A stretch of 64,000 nt of DNA from Larus michahellis (GCF_964199755.1 NC_133903.1:7023001-7087000), one strand, 5' to 3'. Numbered from the stretch's first letter, positions 51,801 through 63,490 are shown. Translations and numbers: made by a program. Notes: generated from the sequence alone by a model not told the origin.

Positions 51801-52579
51801 CACCTACAATAAAGAGGCAAAGTTTCTTCAGTAGTCCTCAGCTCTTGGTGACGTGGCACAAGAGCCTCTGCCAAGGTGCAAGCTGAGACCTTCAGAAAAT
51901 CAGATGATTTTTCTTAAATCTCCTTTTTTAATTAGGGGATGAGGCAGCGATGACAAAGGCGGTTTCCCCTCTGGATAGACGGGAGAAACACATGTTGCAC
52001 TAGCACGTGATGGGATCCGCATCCAGCCAGAGAAGGGAACCCACCCAACCCTGGGGAGCGAAACATCACGGTGGAGAACTGCTCGGTGAGCACGCTGAAT
52101 TTCAAGCAATCGCTGCTCGAGCGATGCCCACCCTTCCCGCACCCCAGCCCTTCCCTTGCACACCAACTCGTTTCTCTGGCAGAACCCCCCATGACACTGA
52201 GCAGACCCACACCCCCGGACAGCACGGGTGGGACGTGGGCACTGTGTCCCTCACGCCGCAGGTGACCGGGGAACATCTCGATGCAGATCCTGGCAGAGCC
52301 ACCGGCCCAGCTGCCGTCCTGTACCGAGCAGCTTCGGTCGGAAGCGCATCACTCCGCTGGGGCTCTTGAAAGCGGCAGAAACGACCCAAAACGCTGCCGT
52401 GGTGGACATTAGCCTGCGCTTGTGCTCAGAGCAAGAGCTGGGAGATTTCATCCCGGGCACCTTCCCCCTTCCGACCCAAAGCCGCTTTTATTGTCTTGAT
52501 CTAATGAAGTGCAGACTTCACCTGGACAGACCCATAAGTGGCTCCTCTCGGAGGCAATGAATACAAATACTTGACCTCA

Positions 52580-52960
52580 TGAGCTGCGGGGCAGCAATTA
52601 GTTTAAGCAGGGGGTTTGTGTAACACTTCAAAAGTCTTAATCCGTGCGGTCAGCCCTGGCACGGTATTTGCCAGAACCTATTGAGTAGTCTTAATGAGTC
52701 TGCAAAGCAAGCTTTCAATACATTTTGGGTCGCTTCAGATGCTTTAAATGGCATAGTCTATATGGTATTGTGCGGCTTTAGAAAGGCCCGGGCTTTAAAA
52801 AAGTATGGCTCCCTTTCACAGGGCAGACAGAAACCATCTTTAGAGCCGGGACCCTTAACGTTTTGCATATCAATATGGCTGGGGCTGAATGCAGTCACTC
52901 AGCTGAGAAATAGGATCACTATCAGCGTTTCCAGGCTTTCACAGGCACTTGGGAAACTTT
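52580..52960. promoter_or_regulatory. Candidate conserved non-coding element
   Basis: A block of mixed composition with gcaattagtttaag, ctttaaatggcat, gtcttaatgag and gcatatcaatatg, unlike the CA/GC-rich flanks. A 93-codon plus frame overlaps it but shows no protein family features and no splice context. Confidence 0.25.
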
Positions 52961-53819
52961 AAAGCCCTTCGTGGAGAATAATTTGGTCGAATGTCGTGGC
53001 TGGAAACAAAACCTAAACAAGCAGAGCGCAGTCCATCATGCGGAGCTGCCAGCCAGGCTGACAACAGGCTCCAGCCGCTCCGACATCCCACCCCAGCGGG
53101 TCGGTGGCCGGGGCACTTGCAGTCCTGGGGGGACACAGCTGAGGGGACCCCGCACCGAGCCCGGGGTGCTGAGTCCCTCCCGGCAATGGCCGCATCGCTC
53201 GGAGGGCTCTGGGATCTTAACCAGCAGGCCAGATTTCGTCTCTTCTTACTATTCTTTTACAATATCCCAGTTTAATACCAGCCACAAAGCTCACAGGTTC
53301 TGGCACCACACCAGTGGCATCTGCATCCATCCCTGCCACCGCTCACACGTCGACACCACGATGTCCGCTCCCTGCGCGGAAACAGGCAACTGGTTGCATT
53401 GAACTACGACATCACATTAAGCCCGTTCTCGCGCATGTCACTTGTCTCGTCAGTGACCAAACAAGCCCAGGGGCTGAACGGGACAAACATGCTGACCTTC
53501 AGCTACAGCCCAGAGCATCGGGACAGAAAATACATGTCACCTCCAAGAGGCACAAAGGAGGTGCCAGCGCCCAGGACATGGGAGCAGGGAGAGCTGTGCA
53601 GCAATATGCTGGTGCAAAGACACCCCGCTGCTGGGAGGAAAGGTATGCATCCTGCTGTGCATCGCAGGAGAAGCGGTACCCACCACCTCCGTCACCCCCA
53701 GACAGCAGCAGAGAGGAAGGGAGGCGATGGCACGCCTGGCAGGACACGCCTGGTGGGACAGTCAGCTTTGGATGCAAGAAACCGCAGCCAAAGCATATTT
53801 GCAAACAATGCGAGGCCTG

Positions 53820-54015
53820 AGGGCCCTTGAAAACACATAATTAGCTCATTAAAGAGACAAATACAAGTCACTAATAAGTATTAGAGGTTAATTAAATGTT
53901 TCCCCCATCTTTTACTTAAGGGAAAACTAGTTAATTCAGATTAAACTAATTTCTGCAGCCTCCCATGATGGCCCTCTATGGTTGCAGATTTGAAAATCTA
54001 TTGAGATTATTGAAC
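53820..54015. promoter_or_regulatory. Candidate conserved non-coding element rich in TAATT motifs
   Basis: The block contains many homeodomain-type cores in under 200 bases: cataattagc, ggttaattaaatg (53887-53898), agttaattcag and gattaaactaattt. The density of AATTA words in a GC-rich neighbourhood, just beyond the HS3ST6 3' end, suggests an enhancer. No coding frame is involved. Confidence 0.35.
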
Positions 54016-54400
54016 TGAAAGGTCAGAGTTTGGGGCTTTTGTTTGCTCTGCCTGGGTGAGTTCAGGGGGTGCGGGGATTTTCATCCTAAGGGTTAGAAAT
54101 GCCCTGCTTTATCATCTGGGTTACTCAAAGAACATAAGAAGGTATATGATACGCAACTCCCTCTCCCTAACCCTGGACCTGGCATTTAGTCAAAACTACT
54201 GCCATCAATCATTTTTTCTTAACTAGGACATTCCTGCAGACTATTTTCTAGCTGCGAAATTTCCCCCATGCTTGGGGTCTGCTGCTCAGCCGGCCTCATC
54301 CACCGCCTGACGGCAGCCCCTGCCTGCACTCAGCACCCGAATTTGCTTTAGCAAACACCCACTGGCTGCACGCCCCAGTGGCCAACTGGTTTCCACAGCT

Positions 54401-54406
54401 TTTATT
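54401..54406 (-). terminator. HS3ST6: Alternative polyadenylation signal of HS3ST6
   Basis: TTTATT on plus reads AATAAA on the gene strand, about 390 bases after the stop codon. It is downstream of the closer signal at 54576-54581, so it would give a longer 3' UTR that includes a CACGC-type repeat. Confidence 0.35.
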
Positions 54407-54426
54407 GTGGATGGCAGAGCTGTCGC

Positions 54427-54470
54427 CCCCACGCACCCGCCCACACCCACGCACCCACCCACGCACTCAA
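54427..54470. repeat. Imperfect CCCACGCAC-type tandem repeat
   Basis: Repeated units of cccacgcac and cccaccc/cccacac type are read over about 44 bases. On the HS3ST6 strand this is GTGCGTGGG-rich. Confidence 0.8.
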
Positions 54471-54575
54471 CGCTCCCACTCGCCAGCGAGAACGGTCACA
54501 GTTAATATAGATTAGCAAGATTTATATGGAAGAATATTTAATCTGGTCGGGGAGGGGAGAGGGGTCATCTGTGGT

Positions 54576-54581
54576 TTTATT
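54576..54581 (-). terminator. HS3ST6: Polyadenylation signal of HS3ST6
   Basis: AATAAA on the minus strand about 210 bases beyond the stop codon, in a locally AT-rich stretch. It is the first canonical signal after the coding region. Confidence 0.5.
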
Positions 54582-54676
54582 TCTTAAATATTTCTCTCTA
54601 CTCCAGAAGGGTCCGTTTCTCGCTGGAAAAGGTCTGATATAAATTAAAACAAAGGGAGGAGGTTGCTGGTGGGGTG

Positions 54677-54722
54677 GCCACGGGCATCCCTGGACCATGG
54701 CAGCCACGGGCATCCCTGGACC
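54677..54722. repeat. 26-bp-period direct repeat in the HS3ST6 3' UTR
   Basis: The 20-base word gccacgggcatccctggacc occurs at 54677-54696 and again, identical, at 54703-54722. It is a two-copy tandem duplication. Confidence 0.9.
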
Positions 54723-54789
54723 GCAGTCCTGGCCCTGCACGCTGCTGGGCAGACCAGGTCCCAGCACGGCAGCGTGCCCTGTGGATGGC

Positions 54790-55408
54790 TCAGTCCCACC
54801 CAAAGTCCTGCCCTGTCATCTGATAAAACTTCATGTTGAAGGGTCTGTAAAACTCCCGCAGGCGCTGGATCACCTGCCCGTCGATTTTGGGGTGCGGCCG
54901 CCCCTTGGATTTCCCCAGGCAGCGGGGCTTGCTGCCACCCTCCGGCTTCTTCAGGCAGGGAAAGCCCTTGGTCTCATTAAAATAGAAATGTTTGTCTGTC
55001 ACCACCCTCTTGAGACCCAGAAAGTCCTGGACACGGCCCATTTCCCCGGCTGGGTCGCTGACGAGCCTCTCCCCACTGACAAAGAGGAATTTGGAGAGGG
55101 GGAAGTACTGCAGCCAGTTGTCCAGGTGCTTGGCGTAGATCCCAATCCTCACCGCGCTCCAGCTCGTGTCGATCAGTCCCGTGCTGATGTTTTTGAAGGC
55201 CAGGGCCTGGAAGCTGGGGATGGTGGGGTTTTTGGAGAGTGTCTGCGTGTAGTCCGAGATGGCGCGGGTGACGGGGTTGCGCACCACCACGATCAGCTTT
55301 GTGTCCCGAGACATGTTGTAGATGCGCCGGGGAGCCTCCTTGGTGACGAAGTAGCTGGGGGTCTTCTCCATCGTGATCTGTCCCTCCAGCGTCCGCGGCA
55401 TCAGGCTC
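54790..55408 (-). CDS. HS3ST6: Heparan sulfate glucosamine 3-O-sulfotransferase 6, terminal exon (partial gene)
   Basis: A pyrimidine-rich acceptor (tctccccctag) at 55409 opens a 619-nt exon that ends in TGA at 54790-54792. It encodes the C-terminal two thirds of a type II Golgi sulfotransferase that moves sulfate from PAPS to the 3-OH of glucosamine in heparan sulfate. Counting from the Met at 55401, visible motifs are [12 protein letters not shown] (8-18), the 3'-phosphate-binding segment [13 protein letters not shown] with Arg41 and Ser49, the [13 protein letters not shown] helix, FVSGERL, the cysteine pair Cys149 and Cys161, and the KGRPHP PAPS loop (166-171). N-glycosylation sequons occur at 29, 71 and 142. 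Splitting the sulfotransferase domain at an RSLMPRT junction is typical of this two-exon subfamily. The [20 protein letters not shown] and [12 protein letters not shown] segments and synteny favour HS3ST6 over HS3ST3 or HS3ST4. Exon 1 with the membrane anchor, the 5'-PSB and a catalytic Glu is not in the window. Confidence 0.92.
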
Positions 55409-55694
55409 CTAGGGGGAGAAAGGGACGCAGTCAGGGCTCAAGGCACAGCTGCTCTGACCTGATGCCGCAACAGGGATGAGCGGGAGCAAACCCCAAAAGC
55501 CAGCCCGAAATGCCAACAGGCTCCCCGTCTGTGACTGCTTCTCTCCTTCCCCTCCTGCCAGCCAGGGACACTGTCTTGTCACACCCCACCGGTCACCTCC
55601 TCATCTTCAAAAGCCCTCCTAGGAGCCCCCCTGCCCAGGTCTCTCCTTTTTGCTCATCTCAGCCTACGCTTCATCCGCCCAGGGTGTGTGTCCA

Positions 55695-55734
55695 GGAAGG
55701 GACTCCCTGTCACTGGGAAGGGACTCCCTGTCAC
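55695..55734. repeat. 21-bp-period direct repeat
   Basis: The 19-base word ggaagggactccctgtcac occurs at 55695-55713 and 55716-55734. Confidence 0.9.
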
Positions 55735-56041
55735 CCTGCCCCGCCAGCAGCACCGTCCAGAGGGCACTCGCAGGCTGTCAGTCCCCCTTGGAGGTCCCCC
55801 ACAACCTACTTCCCAGCCCTGGAAATTCCTCCTACTCCCTCCTCCTGCCTCCAGAGAGTTTCAGTGGTGGCCACGCGCATCTCAACATGTGTGTTTTGGG
55901 ACGGGGCTGGTTTTCATCCCAGCCTCTAGACCCATGACACGTCCTGGATGTGTCCACTCGCCATGTAGGGCTGCAAAGAGGAAAGAGGTCAACCTCATCA
56001 CGGGGGTGTGCACCCACGGGGTTAAACCAAAGCGGTGGCTA

Positions 56042-56071
56042 AGGATGGAGATGCCTGAGGATGGAGATGCC
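56042..56071. repeat. 16-bp-period direct repeat
   Basis: The word aggatggagatgcc occurs at 56042-56055 and 56058-56071. Confidence 0.9.
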
Positions 56072-56145
56072 CACCAAGGCTCCCACCTCCTCTGCCTCCA
56101 GACAGCAAGCAGTTAAGGCCAGAAAAAGACAGTTTCCTTTTCAGG

Positions 56146-56165
56146 AAAAAAAAAAAAAAAAAAAA
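56146..56165. repeat. Poly-A tract of 20 bases
   Basis: A mononucleotide run, read directly. Confidence 0.9.
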
Positions 56166-56341
56166 GGCAGAAAACCTCTCAGGGCCCAGCCATTGTGCTG
56201 CGTAAAATTCACTGCCCTGATTGTTCCCTTGTGCACTTTAATGAGGCATTAATTGCCGGAGAAATTACCCAGGCATGTCACCCTATGAGGAGAGCCAGGG
56301 GCTGAAGAATGTATCTCCCCTGCCACCAGCACAGGCACCTG

Positions 56342-56375
56342 CCCCAGAGCCCCTCATGTCCCCCAGAGCCCCTCA
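56342..56375. repeat. 19-bp-period direct repeat
   Basis: The word ccccagagcccctca occurs at 56342-56356 and 56361-56375. Confidence 0.9.
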
Positions 56376-57987
56376 CATCCCCCTTCTTGGGGATGGGCAC
56401 GTCCCCTCAGGCCATCCTGGTGGCAGCTCCTGGGCACAGCACCAGCGTGGCTCCCCGTCACACAATGCCACCCCGAGCTGCTGCTGCTCCCCATGGTTTC
56501 CCTTGCTGGCAGGTGATGCAGATGTGCCAGGGGACCAGCAGCTCTTGCTGCTGCGTCCCAGCCGTGTCCCACCAGCTCACTCCCATGGCACCCCACACAG
56601 GAGCCCTCACCAACGGACCCCACATGGACACAGAGACGGAACGCACTTTTCCTGGGGCTCGTCTGGGATTGAAACAGCTTCATTTCCTTTGTGCTGTCAC
56701 AAGCTGTGGTCCCCATTCCCTCCGTCATGCTCAGGGTGACACACACCGTCCCCTTCCCCAGCCACGTAAGCCAGAGGAGTCTCTTGCTGAAAGCCCTGGG
56801 CTGGAAACTCATCCTGCTCGGAGCACAGCAGCATCCTGCTCCAGTGCCGGGGGCTCAGCCCTGCTGCCCACCCCACCTGGGTGCCCGTCCTTGCACTGCG
56901 TCTGTCCCAACAGGAGACTGCTTTCCCGCAGGGAGGGGACACAAGGATTCCAGAGGCTTGCTTAATACTTTGGGAAGTGACCAAACCATTTCCATAGTTC
57001 TTCTGAAATAAAACCTACAGGTCTGTGTGCACACAGAAATACACATACAGAATGAGCACTTCCTTTGCTCCCACCTAGACTTTTCTTAGCAGATGGCAGA
57101 GCACTTAACCCAGCCGGCAAGTGCTGGTTTACAAGGGGAAACTGAGGCACCAAGCAACAACATGTGTAGCAGCTGTTGTGTAGACGCCTACATCCAGCCA
57201 GCCAACAAACACCCACCATCCTGACACAAAATCACTTGTATGGGTCAGCAAACACATGGGGATCCAACCCGCGCTGCACCATGCCCAGAGACATCCCAGG
57301 ACGAGCTCCAGGGCTCAGGAAGTCTCTTGAAAAAAAGTACCAATAGCCAAATATTAACTGTGACACGGGATAAAATAAAGCAGAAACATCAAATCTGAGA
57401 CATTTCACTTAACCAAAAGGAGAGAGTTGGGACTGGACAGCCTCTTTCCTACAAGGACTTTCCATTTTGCCTGAACTTGGAAGAATTCTGGTTTTAAAAC
57501 TCAAGGTTCCTCCTGGGGTGTCCATGCACCCCTGGGGCTGCTTCACCCCGGGTCCCCTGGGGCTCGCTGGGAGGCAGAGGAGCTTCCCCTGCCTGTCCCG
57601 TACGTCTCTCCTCTCTCATCCAGGCAGAAGGATTTTTTAACATTGCTTGTCTGAAGCCAAGCCGACCCACGCAAGGACGGGGAGAGCTCCAAAGCCCTGC
57701 TCAGGGGATCCCTGCGGGAATGCTGGCAGAGCAGGAGGATGAAGATGGACCTTCCTGCTGGGCTGCAGCCAGATCCTGCAGCGGGGCTGGCTCTTGGCAG
57801 CAGCGCTTTGGGACAGGACAGGGTGTTTTAGGGATCCCCATCCCTGCCCAGGGGAGCGGGGTCCCCGCGGCGAGAGGGGACGAGCCACGCAGCAGCCGGG
57901 GCTGTGCTGTGGCGAAGGCAGGGCTCTGCCCAGCAGCATCTGTTCCTTATGTAATGGGAAAAGGCTTGAGGTTTTTTGGGTTGGTGG

Positions 57988-58005
57988 TTTTTTTTTTTTT
58001 TTTTT
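57988..58005. repeat. Poly-T tract of 18 bases
   Basis: A mononucleotide run. A poly-C/poly-T tract follows at about 58113-58139. Confidence 0.9.
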
Positions 58006-59824
58006 CTTTCCCCTGGACGTAGGAAAGAACACTTTATTAAAAGCATTTGCGAGCAATGCTGGGCCCCGCACAACTCCCTCCCCCAAACAAGAGGCAAAAG
58101 CCACTTGTGGTTCCCCCCCCCCGCCCTTTTTTTTTTTTTCTGGACAGTGCCAGCATTTTCAAAGCCACTTCTTGTCCCCAGCCTAGCAGCAGCGGTGCCC
58201 AGGCAGGGGGGTGCCCTTCGGGGGTACCTGTATCCTGGGGGCAGTGATGGGCGCTTCCCCCAAACTTTTCAGCACCTTCCCCCCCCTGCCCTAAATAACC
58301 GCGCTCACTGGAGGGGCTGACTGCTGGCGTTCCCGTTGGGAAGCGCCCTCCCAAACCAGCCTCAGGCCCTTGCACCCCACACCCCAATTCCTTCCCTGCT
58401 GTCAGGCAAAAACCAACCTCCCACCTCCGAACGCCGCCGTTAGCACACCTCCAACCTGCTGCTCCCCCCCCCAAACCAGCCAGCAAAGCACATTTAACTC
58501 TAATTATGTCCTGAAACCCGCCATAGGGTTTGCCAGGCTGCTTCATGCAGCTTCTCCGGGCGACTTGTTGAAGCATTTCTGCAGCGCTTCCCCAGATGCC
58601 ACCGGGATTCCTGCACAGCAAAACGGCTCCTTCCTTGTGCTCTTCACCCGCCCAAACCCTCTCTCAGTAAACACGGGCTCAAGACCTAAAACAGTTCCTC
58701 TCCTCGATGGGCAATAAAATGTTTATTATCAAACAGCGAACACTTGGGATGACGTGATCCGCGAGCCTGGAGAGCCCACGTTAAACCAAAACACTGCTTT
58801 TCTCAGCCTGCGCTCCCCAAACTGGCACCGAGCTGACCCAAGCTCAAGAATTCATGGTTGTGCTCAGCTTTCAGAAAACCCGATGGTTTGGGTTTGCTGC
58901 AGTTGCCGTTGCGATGTTCCCGAGGACATAAACCAGAGAGGAAACCCGTGAGCTACGCCTGTAACAGTGCTGCTCTCCGGGAGAACTGATGCGCTGACCA
59001 CGAAGAACGACGTGAGTTTGGATGCCCTCAGCAAAGGCTTTGCTAAAACATTTTAATAAAAGCCTTTTTACTCCCCCTCTTTCTTTTTGCAGAGGGACAG
59101 CAAGGGCCAGGCTGAGCCCCATGGTGCCAAGGCCATCCCTAAGGGGTCTGTGGGACAGAGGGACCCCCAGGACCCCACTCACCACAGGCAGCCCAGGAGA
59201 CCCTCACCCAGCAGTCCCAGCACCTTCCCCGCACTCATCCTGCCGACCAAGGGCTTCTCAGCACACAGGAACCACACCGGCTTTAATTAAAGCCACCCAC
59301 ACCATCCTAGGCTTAATTAAAGTTTAATGAAAATAGAATATTTAATAAAAGCCCATGTTGGGGCAGGGATTCCCAACTCTGTTTGCACAGGTACTGCTGG
59401 AGCAACAGCAGGCAGCTCCTGTGCGACGGGGCGCACAGACCTTCCCCTGCCAGCATGGCCACGTTCTTGGTCCCCCCACTGGGGACAGCAACGGGGCAGC
59501 GACATCCCATGCAAAACCCCTCCGAGGCTGGTCCATCTGAGCCAAAAGCTCTGCAAGAGAGCACTGAGGCAGACCCTCGGACAGGCTCCAACACACCTAC
59601 AGCTTTGTTTCCGATGGGAATGGAAGACACATGACCCCCCGTGGGCTGGAGGCCACTGGCTGGGCTTTAAACCCTCGATCCCGCACTCGGTTAATGGGGA
59701 GCCACCTCCACCCAGGTGGTGGAGGACCTGGGTCCCAACCTCATCCCTGGACCACGTCAGGAACAGCAGCCTCCGAGCAAATTGTGCAACACCTCCTCTT
59801 CCTCAGCAGCTCCATCACTCCCAG

Positions 59825-60260
59825 CTACTTGCAAGATAATTACGCTATTTCACGTTTTCATTAACTCCCTAATACTTTCCCCTATATTACCCCAGTTAAT
59901 TATTGATAACCCCTGTCTCCCTCCAGATCTGGCTTAAACTGGCAAAGAGCAGACCGGGCTTCTATTGTGCTCCACTTTAGTGCAAGCACTGGAAACTTTA
60001 ATTAAATTTACAGTTAATTCTTATTGACCTTAAGAAAACGCCTTGGGAATGCTAAGCGTTGCCTACAAGTAGGCGACACTGCAATGAGGGGGCACCTCGG
60101 CAGCCTTGTAGACAATTTGTATTTCAAGAGAAGACTGTGTGCCCAGGAGAAGAAATAAAACTCTTTTTACCTTTCTATTAAGCTGATAAATTAGCTAGCA
60201 AAACAACTGGCATTTGAGAGGCACCAGAAATGGGATTTCCTACGTAGAAATAGTCAACGT
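59825..60260. promoter_or_regulatory. Candidate conserved non-coding element in the HS3ST6 intron
   Basis: An AT-rich island with gataattacgc, gttaattattgat, ctttaattaaattt and gttaattctt, and an inverted repeat at 60058-60077. Homeodomain-type cores are dense and there is no coding frame. The call is by appearance only. Confidence 0.35.
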
Positions 60261-60669
60261 GTTAGGCTGTTAATGCTTAAATAAAATACAAAAATCATGG
60301 AGAGGGGTGGAAAACGCCACCATCAACTTCAGAGCCTCCCAGGAGCCGTTTTGCTCATTGTCTCACCAAATTTTCCTTTCCACCCACCCCAGTTACCCAT
60401 CCCCATCCTCCTCTCACCCCCCGAGCCGTGGTACCCGCTCGCTCGGGGGCTGCGGGATCGCTGCGGTACCACCCCGTACCCAGCAGCCGGCCACGACCCG
60501 GGGCTGCCGTTACCAGTCACCGAGGGGCTGAGCCGACAAACTCACGTCTGTAACATCCCCTAATTGCTCTCAGCCGAGGTGCATTTCCAAGGGCTGATGG
60601 ACCTCTGTGGGATCTTCCCTCTATTACAGTCAATGGGAAATTGCAGATTAGGGCTGTGCTCCCGGGGGG

Positions 60670-60960
60670 CCCTCGTTTAGATTAATTACCTCCTCTGTTG
60701 AGGTAGCAAGGTGCAATAACTTACAGCCCCGATAAAAATGCAGAAAACTGCATTAAGTACAGATTAACAGCCATAACAGGCAAGCAATCAAAGCAGACTT
60801 CAAAAAACTGGGCCGACATAACTTTCCAGGGTTAATTGGTTCATGATTCCTTGACTCCAGGATGATTTTGTTGCAGACGAAAGAGAACTCCTCCCAGCAC
60901 CCGGCTGAGAGCATAAAGTAATGGATGCGCCCGTTGGAGGACAACCTCGCTGATAAATAA
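60670..60960. promoter_or_regulatory. Candidate conserved non-coding element in the HS3ST6 intron
   Basis: The block contains attaattacc with a palindromic TAATTA (60683-60688), gattaacagcc, gggttaattgg and ataaagtaatgg. It is a composition island similar to its neighbours. Confidence 0.3.
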
Positions 60961-61639
60961 GTCTCCAGCCCGAGAGCATCCCTATGTTAGTACCCACGCC
61001 ATCTGCTCAAACGGCAGCTCCACTCGCGGGTCAGGCTCTGCCCACAAATTCATCCCCCCAAAAAATGCCAGGCAGCATCTTTAGCACAGACACAGGCCCA
61101 ACCTGTGCCAGGAACGTGAAAAGGGAGGCCCCCGAAACCCCAGATAAACCGCAGACATGGGTGATAGGTGCAGTCTGGATCAGGGCCCGTAGGTTCTATG
61201 TTATCACCAAAAGTGGGAGAGAAAAAGGGGGGAAAAAAAAGCCCCTCTCCATTATTATTAAAAAAACAAGCCCTCACAAAAAAAAAGCCCCCGACAAAAG
61301 CAAGTGAAAGGCAAGGGGATTTCTGCCGGAGGGGATATGGTTGAGAGCTTTCTGCAGGGCCAAAGAAAGTGACTCTTTCAAGGCAATAAGATGGGCGACG
61401 GGATGACGTGGGGGACAAAACCGGCCGGGACAGCCCAGCTTAGCGTCGGTGACGGCTCCCTCGCCCGCCCCAGCCCAGCCTTGTCTGGGCAGGGGGCACC
61501 CAGTGGGGTCCGGCTGCGGTTCCAGGGGACCTCCTCTCTCAAAGGCAGGGTGACAGGCTGCCCGGCACCGGGCTCAATGGGGGACAGAACCTTTTTTGTG
61601 TAAATGTAAAACAGTTTGGAACCAGGAGAGGGGGACAAG

Positions 61640-61860
61640 GCTTGGGACAGATTTATCCTCTCCCAGCAGACACCCGGTACCACCCGGATCTGCATATGAA
61701 TCGCCCCAACAGGCTTATCTCACCCGGCGGGACAAGGCTGCCTTTGTGGCCGCACAGCGGCTATGAAGTTGTTAAACTGGAACCAGTTATGCAGACTTTA
61801 AGATACCAGACCTTCTCCTTCAAGGCAGCTAAAATAGCAGCACCTTTGCCGGGAAGCAAA
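61640..61860. promoter_or_regulatory. Candidate conserved non-coding element in the HS3ST6 intron
   Basis: The block includes a tgcatatgaat word (POU or E-box-like, 61691-61701), ggcttatctc (GATA-like), gttaaactgg and actttaagatacc. The flanks are GC-rich and G-tract-rich. Confidence 0.25.
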
Positions 61861-62139
61861 GGGCGAGAAAGGAGAAAGGGGGGGTGGGACGTCAGGAGGG
61901 ACGGATCCAGCCTTGTGTCCCTGCTCCCGGCTCTGCCAAGGAGACCCTGGCTGTCAGGGGACATGCTGGACCCCCCGTTCCCCAAAGCGGGGTAGGGGGC
62001 ACGGGTGGGTAGCTGTGCTTAACCCCCACCCCTGTCCCCTCCATCACCTTCTCTTCCTGGAAGCAGCACCGGGGCATCTGTTGAACCTCAGTGCAAGGCA
62101 CGGAAGGCTGAACTCACCATCAAGCCGCCCGGGAGCAAA

Positions 62140-62530
62140 TTAGGCCATGTTCCTTTTTATTCCTAATTACTGTGATCTTCCCCATCTCCTTCCCCTGCTG
62201 CCCCTTCGGAGGAGGCAGAGGGTCCTGCCAGCGCCTCCCCAGCAGGCAGAACCCCCCCGGGCACTTTCCATCCCAGGCCTGCCTCCATTATTTTTGATTC
62301 TTCCACCAATTCAAAAACGTGCAAATGAGGCCACGGCTTCCCAATCAGGCCTGGCCAGGAGCTAATTGGCTTTAAGCAGGGAAACCTGAATATGCTAATG
62401 ATGGCAGTAACGAGCCTGTGATGCGCCTGGAAGGGGAGCCAAGCCCTCGGCTCAACGATCGGCTGACTCTGAGACACGTCAATTAACAACAAGGAAGATA
62501 ATTTATTAATGCTCCTTTGCACCCCCCTGC
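62140..62530. promoter_or_regulatory. Candidate conserved non-coding element in the HS3ST6 intron
   Basis: One of the most enhancer-like blocks in the window: cctaattactg, cgtgcaaatgagg, gctaattggcttt (62361-62373), tatgctaatgatgg (POU octamer variant, 62391-62404), gtcaattaacaac and aatttattaatgc. The words are intact and dense while coding potential is absent. Confidence 0.4.
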
Positions 62531-62999
62531 CCTTTGCTCCTAATTACAGTTTGATACATGAAACATCGTGGAGGTTTGCCCAGTGCCGCTCCCAGCTGGA
62601 ACATCCCTGAACAGCCCCGAGCGTCTCCTCCTGCCCCCGAGCAGCATCTCGCCCGGCCAACAGCCCAGGACCACAACTGGAGGGTCTCCTAAGGACCCTA
62701 AGGACCCCAGAGCTCTCCCAGCACCCGACCACGGGTGACGGGGTCCCCAGGCTGGGATTCAGACGGGCCAGGCTGCAGAAGAGGCTCAGAGGAGAAGGGA
62801 GATGCGATGGGATGGGTGGTGCTGCCGGCCAGGGCTGCTCCCCGCGGGGTCCAGGCCCCTGCAGACCCTTCCGAGGGGCTCCGTCACCGGCTGCAGGGCC
62901 CGGCTGCTTCATCCTGGGAAGGGCACGGGATGCAAAGCAGGAGGGAGGCAGCAATAGGGTCTGTTGGGGGGCTCCGTGAAGGGCCAGCAGCCAGGGATT

Positions 63000-63490
63000 T
63001 CTGAGTTTGGCTTTCCGACCTATTTAGCATCAAGATCCGGGGGATGTGGAACGCTGAAAGGGGAGAAGCCCATTAGCATTTCTAATGGAGTGGCTGCTTT
63101 CACAAGTCACCCCACACCCAGTTATTAACCACGATAAGACCGAGGCCATTTAGGAAACCACGACTGCTTTGTCCATCTATCCAAACCCCCGGGTGCCCCA
63201 AGTCCCAAGCCCTGGCAGGAAGGCGAGAAAAAGGCCATTTCCCCATCAACCCCACGGGGCAGCCGCAGCCCCCTGCTCCCACCCAGCCCCGCTCCCCGCC
63301 GCCACCCAGCATTTGCATCGCCATCGTGCTCTTGTTTATGGCTGGGGGTTGCAATTACAGGCAGCTCAAGGCCCTGAAGGTTTTTCTTTGTATGGTTATT
63401 CCAGCGGGGTCGTTAAGGCCAAAGGGCTCCCTGTGAATGCACATAACGGCATATGATTATGAAAAGCAGAAACCAGAGTTAATAAGGGCG
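63000..63490. promoter_or_regulatory. Candidate conserved non-coding elements in the HS3ST6 intron
   Basis: Two adjacent islands, about 63000-63170 (cctatttagcatc, cccattagcatttctaatgg, gttattaaccac) and about 63305-63490 (agcatttgcatcg, ttgcaattacagg, gcatatgattatg, gagttaataagg), flank a GC-rich CA/CCC-rich spacer. The call is by appearance only. Confidence 0.3.

Larger units (their letters stand above)
33630..54390. other. Intergenic region between MEIOB and HS3ST6
   Basis: About 20.8 kb without any supported protein-coding gene. Open frames of up to 223 codons occur (for example near 44.1-44.8 and 45.2-45.8 kb) but they are Pro/Ser/Gln-rich or Cys/Trp-rich in the manner of random GC-rich translation, lack domain resemblance and lack a paired splice structure. 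The region contains simple A/T tracts and several AT-rich islands listed separately. The human interval has non-coding transcripts by memory, so a lncRNA here is possible but not visible. Confidence 0.6.

Noticed and set aside
54697-55479. 260-codon plus-strand frame
   Set aside because: It is the antisense shadow of the HS3ST6 terminal exon.
56309-56965. 218-codon plus-strand frame in the HS3ST6 intron
   Set aside because: Cys/Pro/His-rich chance translation that spans a small tandem repeat; no family resemblance.
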